A DNA stretch of 64,000 bases from Zymobacter sp047495495 (lineage in GTDB: Bacteria; Pseudomonadota; Gammaproteobacteria; Pseudomonadales; Halomonadaceae): contig NZ_CP179930.1 in NCBI RefSeq assembly GCF_047495495.1, positions 682,001 to 746,000 of the forward strand, given 5' to 3'. The notes beneath the pieces are model-generated. The model saw only the letters and a program-made list of their open reading frames with translations, was not told the origin of the DNA and made no database searches. This document shows positions 24,287-32,191 of this stretch, piece by piece. Both the position numbers and the translations under genes were made by a program. The first letter of the stretch is position 1; each line of letters begins with the position of its first letter.

Positions 24287-26359
24287 CTATCTATCGGCAC
24301 ATTGCAGCGCCCACAGAATGAACGCGTCCTGTCGCGCGGCATCGCGCCATGCTTCGAAGCGCCCCGAGGCACCACTGTGACCGGCATCCATTTCAGTGCG
24401 CATCAGCACAGGGCCTCGAGCCGTGCCCGCCTGCGTGATGCGGGCATAGAGCTTGGCAGGCTCCCAATAGGCCACGCGGGAGTCGTGCCAGCTGCCTTGA
24501 ATGAACAGTGCGGGCCAAGGTTGATCGCGCAGGTTGTCGAGCGGCGAGTAGGCCTTGATGCGCTCAAACACATCGGGGCGTTCGGGGTTGCCCCATTCGG
24601 TGTATTCCGCCGTTGTCAGTGGCAGATCGGGGTTCTGCATCGTACGCAGCACGTCGACAAACGGCACATCCAGTACGGCGGCGCAGAAGGCTTCCGGGGC
24701 CAGATTGATGCTGGCACCTACCAGCAGACCACCGGCACTGCCACCATGGGCCACGACACGCTGCCCATCGCTGATGCCTTCATTGACCAACGCATCGCGA
24801 GCGGCAATGAAATCGGTGAACGTGTTGTGCTTGTGTTCCAGCTTGCCGGCACGGTACCACGGTTCGCCGCAGTCACCGCCACCGCGGACATGGGCCACCG
24901 CAAAGGCGACACCGCGTTCGAGCAGCCCCAGCCGCGGAATGGAGAACCACGGATCAAGCGTTTCGCCATAGGCACCGTAGCCATAGAGTAGCGTGGGCAG
25001 CGGTACACCACTGGCGGCTGCCGTTTTCGTCATCACGACCGATACCGGTACCTTTACGCCATCCGGTGCGGTGGCCCACAGGCGGCGTGCAACGAGATCG
25101 CTCGGTTGAAGATCACCATAGACGGGCTGCTGCTTCAGCAGCGTGCGACTGCCCGTGTCGAGGTCGCAGGCAATATAGCGCGGTGGGGTAGTGAAACTCT
25201 CTTCGCGGATGCGCAGCGTGCGGCTGTCGAAATGCGGGATGTCCTCCAGCATCAGACTGGAAGGCGATTCTTCCAGTGGCAGCAGCGCATCATGGGTCAC
25301 CGCAAAGGTCGCCGTTGATGCCGCAGCCGATGGCGTCCCTTCGATAATGCGCAGCCGTACCTGTGCATCCGCATGATAGCGCTCGGTCAGCACGATGCCC
25401 CATTCGAAGGCATCTACGCCGTCCAGCGTGACATCCTCTCGTGCTGGAAGCCAGGCGTGCCACTGTGCCGGAGCGCTTTCCGGCGCCAGATCAAGCTGCC
25501 CCTGCGGTAGCGTGGTGTTATGCAGTACCAGAAATACACCAGGCATATGGTCCAGATGGTATTCGATGCCCGTTTCACGTGGGCGAACACAGTTCAACGA
25601 GCGTGAAGACAGATCGGCCGGCAGCAAGTGCGTTTCCGAGGTGTCCTTGGACGCCGTTTCGATCATCAGCCACTGGCGTGAGCGTGTTTTGCCCAGCCCA
25701 ACCCAGAATTCGGTATCGTTTTCTTCGAACAGGCAGAACGGCGCGTCGGCCTGCTGTGTATCCATCGCCCATATGCTGGCCGGGCGCTGGGTGCCATCGT
25801 AGTGGCTGTACAGCAAGTGGCGGTTATCTTCCGCCCAGATCAACTCGGGGCCGATACCCTCTGCCAGCTTGATCGGTTCGCCTGAGGGCAGGCGGCGCAT
25901 GTAGAGGTCGTAGTATTCATCGCCGCGGGTATCGAGCGTCCAAGCCAGCCATTGTTCATCCGGTGAAATGGCCAAGTCACCCAGTTCGGCGAACCCTGTT
26001 TCACGGGCAAGGGTGGGCAGGTCGAGCAGCGTCTGGCGCTGTTCAGGCTGGCCGATGGGATGCCGATACCATACGGGGTATTCCGCCTCGGCTTCGGTGC
26101 GGTGCCAGTACACATGATGGGGCAGCGTGGTGGATAGGCTGGTCACGGCCAGTTCTCGGCGCTTTAGTTGCTGGTCATACAGACGTTCGATCAGCGGCGT
26201 TAGCGGCGTGAACCAGGCATCGGCTTCCTGATTGGCGGCCTCAAGAAAGCGCCGGACCTGCGGGTTTTCCCGCGATTCCAGCCACAGCCACTCGGGATCG
26301 TGATCCTGAAAGAAAAGGTCAACGGGGCGTTTGGGTCTTGATGGAGACTGCGCTTTCAT
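24287..26359 (-). CDS. ptrB: Oligopeptidase B
   Basis: A 690-residue serine peptidase of the prolyl oligopeptidase family (S9A) cleaving short peptides after Arg/Lys. The N-terminal part is the beta-propeller (for example ISPDEQWLAWTLDTRGDEYY). The C-terminal hydrolase has GYGAYG, the nucleophile motif HGGSAGGLLVGA, the catalytic Asp in QGSWHDSRV and the His in DAGHSGASGR. I chose the ATG at 26359 (MKAQSPSRPKRP), which gives the usual family length. The 27 upstream in-frame codons cross the divergent promoter. Cytoplasmic, as no signal peptide is visible. Confidence 0.93.
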   Translation of the reverse strand: MKAQSPSRPKRPVDLFFQDHDPEWLWLESRENPQVRRFLEAANQEADAWFTPLTPLIERLYDQQLKRRELAVTSLSTTLPHHVYWHRTEAEAEYPVWYRHPIGQPEQRQTLLDLPTLARETGFAELGDLAISPDEQWLAWTLDTRGDEYYDLYMRRLPSGEPIKLAEGIGPELIWAEDNRHLLYSHYDGTQRPASIWAMDTQQADAPFCLFEENDTEFWVGLGKTRSRQWLMIETASKDTSETHLLPADLSSRSLNCVRPRETGIEYHLDHMPGVFLVLHNTTLPQGQLDLAPESAPAQWHAWLPAREDVTLDGVDAFEWGIVLTERYHADAQVRLRIIEGTPSAAASTATFAVTHDALLPLEESPSSLMLEDIPHFDSRTLRIREESFTTPPRYIACDLDTGSRTLLKQQPVYGDLQPSDLVARRLWATAPDGVKVPVSVVMTKTAAASGVPLPTLLYGYGAYGETLDPWFSIPRLGLLERGVAFAVAHVRGGGDCGEPWYRAGKLEHKHNTFTDFIAARDALVNEGISDGQRVVAHGGSAGGLLVGASINLAPEAFCAAVLDVPFVDVLRTMQNPDLPLTTAEYTEWGNPERPDVFERIKAYSPLDNLRDQPWPALFIQGSWHDSRVAYWEPAKLYARITQAGTARGPVLMRTEMDAGHSGASGRFEAWRDAARQDAFILWALQCADR

Positions 26360-26383
26360 CACTGGGCGTGTACCATAGTCACT

Positions 26384-26411
26384 ATTGTTCGTTAAACATT
26401 GTTCGTTAAAC
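26384..26411. repeat. Two tandem 14-bp direct repeats in a divergent promoter
   Basis: ATTGTTCGTTAAAC occurs twice back to back (26384-26397 and 26398-26411) between ptrB and the gene at 26440. Perfect tandem sites in a divergent promoter suggest an operator for a regulator, or a recent slippage duplication. Confidence 0.7.
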
Positions 26412-26439
26412 GTCTTGAAAACGAGGAGACATCCGTACA

Positions 26440-26859
26440 ATGGCTTCGGTGCTCAATTCTCTTCCTACTCTCTGGATGCTCTACCTTGTGCTGTCCCTTA
26501 TCGTACTGATAATGGGGTGGCTCGGCACGCGCTGGTTGCCACGCACGCTGCAATGGGTGCTGGTCGGCATCGTTGCGGGCGTCTGTTGGATGCCGTGGAG
26601 CTTCCATGAAACCGCTACCGTCACCGACGATAGCTTCTCCGGTGTTGCGCCAGCGATTATCGTCGCCATGATGGACGTCATGCGCCATCGTGCAAGCACG
26701 GCGTTGCTGGTCGTACTGCTGGCCGCCATCATCGGTGGGGCGGTGGGCGTTTTGTTCGGTGCTTGGCGTGCACGTCGTGCCTCGGGCGATGATCAAAGCT
26801 CGGGTGGCTCGACGCAGGCTGAACCGCAGCGGCGTGAACGTCGCGAGCCAACGCTCTGA
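26440..26859 (+). CDS. Uncharacterised inner-membrane protein
   Basis: A 139-residue protein with three predicted helices: LWMLYLVLSLIVLIMGWLG, LQWVLVGIVAGVCWMPW and ALLVVLLAAIIGGAVGVLFG. A charged C-terminal tail rich in Arg and Glu follows. I do not recognise a family. GGAG lies 12 bases upstream of the ATG. It is divergent from ptrB and convergent with cysK, with a shared bidirectional terminator downstream. Confidence 0.65.
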   Translation: MASVLNSLPTLWMLYLVLSLIVLIMGWLGTRWLPRTLQWVLVGIVAGVCWMPWSFHETATVTDDSFSGVAPAIIVAMMDVMRHRASTALLVVLLAAIIGGAVGVLFGAWRARRASGDDQSSGGSTQAEPQRRERREPTL

Positions 26860-26912
26860 ACGGCGGCTGATTCAACGCTATAGTGCAGCAGCTGATCGTC
26901 AGCACTGCAATG

Positions 26913-26943
26913 AAAAAAGGCATCCTTTATGGATGCCTTTTTT
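26913..26943. terminator. Bidirectional intrinsic terminator
   Basis: AAAAAAGGCATCC and GGATGCCTTTTTT form a 13-bp symmetrical stem with loop TTTAT. It serves both the rightward membrane-protein gene and the leftward cysK. Confidence 0.92.
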
Positions 26944-26960
26944 GTTGGTGCAAAATGAGA

Positions 26961-27917
26961 TCAGTCGACGTTGATATCTGCAAATAGCGGGCTCGTCAGG
27001 TAGCGTTCACCGCCATCGGGCAGAATGACGGCAATCGAACGGTCCTGGAACTCGGGGCGTTCAGCTAGTCGAACGGCCGCTGCTACGGCAGCACCACAGG
27101 AAATGCCGCACAGAATGCCTTCCTCGGTGGCCAAGCGACGGGCCATGGCAATCGCGTCTTCGCTGGTCACGGGCTGCACGTCATCGACCAGCTCAAGGTC
27201 TAGGTTCTTCGGAATGAAGTTTGCACCGATTCCCTGAATCTTGTGTCCGGCGGGTGTCAGTGGTTGGCCCGCCAGCGCCTGACTGATAATCGGGGACTCG
27301 GCTGGCTCCACCGCTACCGAGTGCAGCGGGCGTTTGCGAGCATGCTCAAAGTAGCGTGAAATTCCGGTCAGCGTACCGCCCGTACCTACACCTGCCACCA
27401 GTACGTCCAGCTCACCGTCGGTTGCCTCCCACAGCTCTGGTCCGGTCGTCCGTTCATGAATTTCGGGGTTGGCCGGGTTCTCGAACTGCTGCGGAAGGTA
27501 GTAGCGTGCCGGATCGCTGTCACGAATCTCGGTTGCCTTGTCGACGGCTCCCTGCATGCCTTTGGCCGGTTCAGTCAGTACCAGCTCGGCTCCCAGTGCC
27601 TTCAGTACCTTGCGGCGCTCAATGCTCATTGAAGAGGGCATGGTCAGGATGACCTTATAGCCGCGTGCGGCACCAGCAAAGGCCAACGCGATTCCGGTAT
27701 TGCCGGAGGTCGGTTCGACGATGCTCATGCCTTCCTTCAGTTCGCCTGATTGCTCGGCGCTCCACAGCAGGTTGGCCCCCACGCGATCCTTGACCGAAAA
27801 CGCAGGGTTGCGCGATTCGATTTTGGCGTAGACACGCGGATGCTGGGTCACGCGGCGCAGGCGGACTAGCGGTGTATTGCCAATGGTTTCCGTGTTGTCC
27901 TCGACGATACGGCTCAT
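26961..27917 (-). CDS. cysK: Cysteine synthase A (O-acetylserine sulfhydrylase)
   Basis: A 318-residue PLP enzyme making cysteine from O-acetylserine and sulfide. The PLP lysine is in NPAFSVKDRVG, the substrate loop is EPTSGNTGIALAF, and the phosphate-binding glycines are GVGTGGTLTG. MPSSMSIERRK, KIQGIGANFIPKNLD and ISCGAAVAA are typical of the CysK rather than the CysM branch. I chose the ATG at 27917, with AGGGAG 7 bases upstream and family-typical length. It stands alone, with cysB elsewhere in the window as probable regulator. Confidence 0.93.
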   Translation of the reverse strand: MSRIVEDNTETIGNTPLVRLRRVTQHPRVYAKIESRNPAFSVKDRVGANLLWSAEQSGELKEGMSIVEPTSGNTGIALAFAGAARGYKVILTMPSSMSIERRKVLKALGAELVLTEPAKGMQGAVDKATEIRDSDPARYYLPQQFENPANPEIHERTTGPELWEATDGELDVLVAGVGTGGTLTGISRYFEHARKRPLHSVAVEPAESPIISQALAGQPLTPAGHKIQGIGANFIPKNLDLELVDDVQPVTSEDAIAMARRLATEEGILCGISCGAAVAAAVRLAERPEFQDRSIAVILPDGGERYLTSPLFADINVD

Positions 27918-28344
27918 AAGACGCTCCCTAGCAGCAAATGAAGTGGCTTGCAGTGGCATGCGGTGGCGCACGGCGACAAGCGATTGAATCCAGCCTAACG
28001 CCAGAGCAGAACCCGGGCAAAGAGAAAAAGGTTATGACCTTAGAGTCTATTCACATCCTTTGATATCAAGATAGGAAAGCTCGGATGGCTTGGACAGCAT
28101 GCCGACCGATAACATCAAATGGCAGTGTGTTATCATTCATAATTCATTGTTTTTAAAATATAAAAATACCACATCTCTATCGAGTGGCATGTGCCGCTTC
28201 TCAACCGATCATGCAAGAGGTACCGCGGCTTGCCGATAGTTGAGGGAGCTTGCTCACGCCTATAGCGACAGGGAAACCCTTGGTATCCGGCACGAAGCCG
28301 GTGACTGAACTCCCTTATCACAACACTACGGATGACGTGTACAA
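27918..28344. other. cysK promoter region and structured leader of lipoprotein operon
   Basis: About 430 bp. The left part contains the cysK promoter area. AT-rich DNA is at 28110-28175. The right part (28242-28316) folds into nested hairpins upstream of the CsgG-like gene. No protein gene supported. Confidence 0.45.
28242..28316 (+). promoter_or_regulatory. Candidate structured 5' leader RNA
   Basis: AGGGAG (28243-28248) can pair with CTCCCT (28310-28315), enclosing AGGG-AAA-CCCT (28270-28280) and CCGGC-ACGAA-GCCGG (28287-28301). The result is a closed multi-branch structure about 30 bp before the ATG of the lipoprotein operon. It resembles no riboswitch class I can name with confidence. 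Confidence 0.35.
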
Positions 28345-29022
28345 ATGAAAAAGACACTGGTTCTTGCCGGCGTTCTGGGGGCTGCAACGCTGATGTCGGG
28401 CTGCGCCACTGAGTCTTCGCAGGCTTTGAAAGTCGAACAGGTCAACTCAGCACACAGCGACTATCACGGCCCACGCCAGCCGCTGGCGATCGGCAAGTTT
28501 GACAACCGTTCGAGCTACATGCGCGGACTGTTCTCGGACGGCACTGATCGTTTGGGCGGGCAGGCGCGCACCATTCTGGAAACGCACCTGCAGCAGACGC
28601 ACCATTTCTCGATGCTGAATCGCGACAACATGAATGAGCTGGCGCAGGAAAGCGCGTATTCGAAAAAAGCCCAGCAAGTGAAAGGGGCCAGCTATGTCGT
28701 GACCGGGGATGTGACCGAGTTCGGGCGTAAGGAAGTCGGTGACCATCAGCTCTTTGGCCTGCTGGGACGCGGCAAACAGCAGATCGCTTATGCCAAGGTC
28801 AACCTCAACATTATCGACGTACGCACGTCCGAAGTGGTGTATTCCACGCAGGGTGCCGGAGAGTACAGCCTGTCTAACCGCGAAGTGATCGGTTTCGGTG
28901 GAACCGCCAGCTATGACGCCACGCTGAACGGTAAGGTGCTTGATCTGGCCATCCGTGAAGCCGTCAATCGCTTGGTAGAAGGCATCGACAGCGGGGCATG
29001 GGCTCCAGCTCAGGCGCAATAA
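28345..29022 (+). CDS. CsgG-like outer-membrane lipoprotein
   Basis: A 225-residue lipoprotein with signal peptide and lipobox LMSGC at residues 17-21. The mature part carries the CsgG-family core: IGKFDNRSSYMRGLFSDG, GGQARTILETHLQQTHHFSMLNRDNM, ASYVVTGDVTEFGRKEVG and VNLNIIDVRTSEVVYS. CsgG proteins form secretion pores or take part in envelope assembly. This one leads a three-gene lipoprotein operon with DUF4810 and DUF799 proteins, a set conserved in several proteobacteria. Spacing to the next gene is 16 bp. Exact function unknown. Confidence 0.85.
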   Translation: MKKTLVLAGVLGAATLMSGCATESSQALKVEQVNSAHSDYHGPRQPLAIGKFDNRSSYMRGLFSDGTDRLGGQARTILETHLQQTHHFSMLNRDNMNELAQESAYSKKAQQVKGASYVVTGDVTEFGRKEVGDHQLFGLLGRGKQQIAYAKVNLNIIDVRTSEVVYSTQGAGEYSLSNREVIGFGGTASYDATLNGKVLDLAIREAVNRLVEGIDSGAWAPAQAQ

Positions 29023-29038
29023 CTTCGAGGAAGATGTC

Positions 29039-29419
29039 ATGGGATCAAGGGGGATCTGGGTGGGGCTACTGGCGGGCATGGCGCTTTTAAGCGGCTGTGC
29101 CAGCAAGCCAGCGCCACTCTATTACTGGCCTGGCTATCAAGAACAGGTCTATGCCCATTTCCAGAACGAGACATCTGCTGAGCAGCAGATCGACATTCTG
29201 GAGAAGCATCTGCAGAAGGCGCAGAGCAAGGGGATGACCCCGGCACCGGGGTATTACGCTCAGCTGGGCATGCTCTACAGCCTGACGGGGCGTATGGATG
29301 AAGCTGTTCCTGCGTTCGAACGCGAGCAGGCACTGTTTCCTGAGTCGGTGCCGTACATGCGCTTCCTGATGCGCAACATCAAGACCGATCACGGCAATGC
29401 TCGTGTTCATGGGAGCTGA
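29039..29419 (+). CDS. DUF4810-family lipoprotein
   Basis: A 126-residue lipoprotein with lipobox LLSGC near residue 17-21. The mature protein starts with PLYYWPGYQEQVYAHF, and a helical repeat region follows (IDILEKHLQKAQ, APGYYAQLGMLYSLTGRMDEAVPAFEREQALFPES) that looks like a TPR unit. This is the DUF4810 pattern. It is the middle gene of the three-lipoprotein operon, 3 bp before the next start. Probably an envelope scaffold partner of the CsgG-like protein, which is inference. Confidence 0.85.
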   Translation: MGSRGIWVGLLAGMALLSGCASKPAPLYYWPGYQEQVYAHFQNETSAEQQIDILEKHLQKAQSKGMTPAPGYYAQLGMLYSLTGRMDEAVPAFEREQALFPESVPYMRFLMRNIKTDHGNARVHGS

Positions 29420-29422
29420 TGC

Positions 29423-30100
29423 ATGCGAACTCTGTTCATAAAAGCGGTAGGTGTCGTTGTTGGCGCACTACTGCTGTCAGGCTGTGCCCTGCCGTCCACG
29501 CCGTACGACTACACGGCATATCGTGCCAGTCGCCCCACATCGGTGCTAATCCTGCCACCGATCAACCACTCGCCAGAGGTTAAGGCGACCTATAGCGTGC
29601 TGGCGCAGCTGAGCCGTCCGCTGGGCGAAGCGGGTTATTACGTATTGCCCGTCGCGTTGGTCGACGAAACGTTCCGTGGCAACGGCATGAGTACGCCCGA
29701 GGATATCCAGAGCATCCCGTTCGACAAGCTGCACGACACGTTCGGTGCCGATGCGGCGTTATACGCTGTAGTTGAGGACTATGGCACTTCCTATCACGTC
29801 ATCAACAGTGACACGAGGGTGACGCTATCGGCGCGACTGGTAGATTTGCGGACGGGCGCACTGCTGTGGCAAGGGGCAGGGTATGCTTCGACCGCAGAAG
29901 AGCGCGGTCAGAGCAGCAGTCTGGCGGGCATGCTGCTGAGCGCCATCGTTAATCAGATCGTAGATTCCGTCAGCGATTACGGTCATGAAGTGGCGGGGCG
30001 AGCCGATGAACGTTTGCTGAGTCCGCAGCGCGTCAATGGCATCCTGCCGGGGCCTCATTCCCCTACCTATGCACAGGCGATGGCGACCCCTACGCCGTAG
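29423..30100 (+). CDS. DUF799/GNA1162-family lipoprotein
   Basis: A 225-residue lipoprotein with lipobox LLSGC at about residue 17-21. The mature part begins DYTAYRASRPTSVLILPPINHSPEV and includes LGEAGYYVLPVALVDETFRGNGMSTPEDI and FGADAALYAVVEDYGTSY, the core of the DUF799 family that includes meningococcal GNA1162. Structure studies of that family show a TolB-like fold, and it is thought to work in a complex with CsgG- and DUF4810-type partners. Last gene of the operon, with a terminator 30 bp downstream. Confidence 0.87.
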   Translation: MRTLFIKAVGVVVGALLLSGCALPSTPYDYTAYRASRPTSVLILPPINHSPEVKATYSVLAQLSRPLGEAGYYVLPVALVDETFRGNGMSTPEDIQSIPFDKLHDTFGADAALYAVVEDYGTSYHVINSDTRVTLSARLVDLRTGALLWQGAGYASTAEERGQSSSLAGMLLSAIVNQIVDSVSDYGHEVAGRADERLLSPQRVNGILPGPHSPTYAQAMATPTP

Positions 30101-30714
30101 AGGCGTGATGTTCACTCCTGCTGTGTTATGAAAGGCCGCCGTGATGGCGGCCTTTTTTTACTTATTTCTCAGTGTGGTAGTGGGATTTTATTGCACTTCG
30201 ATACAGGTTCCTTACCGTAACATTAGGTGTATCGTAACCGCGGCAGTCCGTCGAGCACATGACACTGACGCCACGCGCCAACGGCGCTGTTGTCGTGATG
30301 GACATGGAGTCTGCGCAATCTCTGTATGGTGGCATCGTGTCAGGGTGCAGGGATGACAATCAGGGAATGGGCTTGCCAGTGTTAGATAGCGGCTTGAAAT
30401 GGCGATGGTAGGGCAATGCTAAGGTTTTCGATCACTCGGTTGGGCATGCGCTAACAGGGTGCGCACCATTCAGTGTCTGATCGTCCCGTTACCCTTTTGG
30501 CATGCGGCCAAATGCCCAAGTGATGTTACATTATTTCAAGCGTATGCTGTTCTTATGGACAGGAAGGGTTTTTGTCGCCCGTATGCGCACTAGCCCACCG
30601 GTATCCCCTGTTGCCTGCCTGTCCCGATGCGCAGTGCCCGCGTGCTGCGTAACAGATCGGTCGGGACATTGCTGTCCCTGCCACTCACCACGATTATCAG
30701 AGGGGCTGTCTTCA
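30101..30714. other. adhB upstream region
   Basis: About 610 bp. After the lipoprotein-operon terminator the DNA has no convincing gene. It must contain the adhB promoter. An AT-rich block is near 30520-30555 and the ribosome site AGAGGGG is at 30698-30704. An in-frame extension of adhB to 30502 is Cys/Pro-rich and unlike the family. Confidence 0.45.
30132..30159 (+). terminator. Intrinsic terminator of the lipoprotein operon
   Basis: AAGGCCGCC (30132-30140) and GGCGGCCTT (30146-30154) form a 9-bp stem with loop GTGAT, followed by TTTTT. Confidence 0.93.
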
Positions 30715-31866
30715 ATGGCATCTTCAACATTCTATGTGCCACCAGTAAACGAAATGGGCGAAGGCTCTTTGGAAAAAGCCATCGGTGACCTGAAAGGCCG
30801 CGGTTTCAACCGTGCGCTGATCGTTACCGACGCGTTCATGAATTCCTGCGGTACGGCAGGTAAAGTGGCATCTCTGTTGGACGCGGCGGGTATCCCTTCC
30901 GTCATCTTTGATGGCGTTATGCCTAACCCGACAGTCGGCAGCGTGTTACAGGGTCTCGAACTGCTGAAAGAAAACGACGCTGATCTGGTTGTTTCCGTCG
31001 GTGGTGGTTCACCGCACGACTGCGCCAAAGCGGTTGCTCTGGTGGCTACCAACGGTGGTGAAGTCAAGGATTACGAAGGTATTGATCGTTCCAGCAAAGC
31101 TGCGTTGCCGCTGATCTCGATCAACACCACGGCCGGTACGGCTTCCGAAATGACGCGTTTCTGCATCATCACTGATGAAGAACGTCACGTGAAAATGGCG
31201 ATCGTCGACCGTCATGTCACGCCGATCGTTTCCGTCAACGACCCGATTCTGATGATGGGCATGCCGAAAGGCCTGTCAGCGGCAACTGGTATGGACGCGC
31301 TGACGCACGCTTTCGAAGCCTACGTTTCTACCGCTGCAACGCCGCTGACCGACGTCTGCGCGCTGAAAGCGGCTGAGCTGATCGCTCGTTTCCTGCCGAT
31401 CGCTTGCGAAGACGGCAGCAACATGGAAGCGCGTGAAGCCATGGCTTACGCACAGTTCATGGCCGGTATGGCGTTCAACAACGCTTCTCTGGGCTATGTA
31501 CACGCCATGGCACACCAGCTGGGCGGTTACTACAACCTGCCTCACGGTGTCTGCAACGCCGTACTGCTGCCGCACGTACTGCGCTACAACGCTGAAGTCG
31601 CCGCTGCTCGCATCAAAGACATGGGTGCTGCAATGGGCGTCGACGTTGCGGGTCTGAGCGACCGCGACGGTGCTAACGCCACTATCGCTGCCGTTGAAGC
31701 GCTGTCCAAACGCATCGACATTCCGGCAACGCTGACGGATCTGGGTGCTAAACGTGAAGACGTCCAGATTCTGGCTGACCACGCGCTGAAAGACGCTTGT
31801 GCACTGACCAACCCGCGTCAGGGTTCTCAGGAAGAAGTCGAAGCGCTGTTCCTGGAAGCGTTCTAA
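30715..31866 (+). CDS. adhB: Iron-containing alcohol dehydrogenase (Zymomonas AdhB type)
   Basis: A 383-residue type III, iron-dependent alcohol dehydrogenase interconverting ethanol and acetaldehyde with NAD(H). It has exactly the length of Zymomonas mobilis AdhB and shares long identical runs as I recall that sequence, for example GGGSPHDCAKA, NTTAGTASEMTRFCIITDE and NNASLGYVHAMAHQLGG. Iron ligands are visible: Asp194 and His198 in GMDALTHAF, His263 in the HAMAHQ region and His277 in NLPHGVCNA. The start at 30715 (MASSTFY) matches AdhB and has AGAGGGG upstream. Lys is almost always AAA here while neighbours favour AAG, consistent with high expression or foreign origin. A terminator follows. 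Confidence 0.95.
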   Translation: MASSTFYVPPVNEMGEGSLEKAIGDLKGRGFNRALIVTDAFMNSCGTAGKVASLLDAAGIPSVIFDGVMPNPTVGSVLQGLELLKENDADLVVSVGGGSPHDCAKAVALVATNGGEVKDYEGIDRSSKAALPLISINTTAGTASEMTRFCIITDEERHVKMAIVDRHVTPIVSVNDPILMMGMPKGLSAATGMDALTHAFEAYVSTAATPLTDVCALKAAELIARFLPIACEDGSNMEAREAMAYAQFMAGMAFNNASLGYVHAMAHQLGGYYNLPHGVCNAVLLPHVLRYNAEVAAARIKDMGAAMGVDVAGLSDRDGANATIAAVEALSKRIDIPATLTDLGAKREDVQILADHALKDACALTNPRQGSQEEVEALFLEAF

Positions 31867-31904
31867 GCGATTGAGAAAATGCCTGCGGGCATCACTCAAT
31901 GCTG

Positions 31905-31940
31905 AAAAAGCCCGGCCTTTCTACAAGGTCGGGCTTTTTT
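31905..31940 (+). terminator. Intrinsic terminator after adhB
   Basis: AAAAAGCCCGGCCTT (31905-31919) pairs with AAGGTCGGGCTTTTT (31925-31939) apart from one G-U, with loop TCTAC and a T-run. A smaller hairpin (ATGCC-TGCG-GGCAT, 31879-31892) precedes it. Confidence 0.93.
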
Positions 31941-32191
31941 GTGGCAGCAAAAGATGACGGTCGATACTCAGCATACTTTTCTTCGTTGAATGATGACGGC
32001 CTTCGCCACCTCCATTCACATTGATATCAACCTATTGGAGTGGGTTTCTCATGCCGTCATAAAGGTAGGTTTGCGCATGGGGTAGGGATAACCTGCAATC
32101 CGCGATAAAATAGCGTTATCTTTGGCGCTTCGCATTGGGTCCTCGGCATTGGGGGAGCGGAAGCGCATCACCGATTTTCTGTGAGGCTGTC

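Noticed and set aside
24113..24991. 292-codon plus-strand ORF
   Set aside because: Lies antisense to oligopeptidase B, which has clear catalytic motifs.
28242..28316. Cobalamin or c-di-GMP riboswitch
   Set aside because: Some loops look similar, but the conserved core of neither class is complete, so it is listed only as a structured leader.
30502..30714. N-terminal extension of adhB
   Set aside because: Cys/Pro-rich and absent from the family. The start at 30715 gives the exact AdhB length and has a ribosome site.
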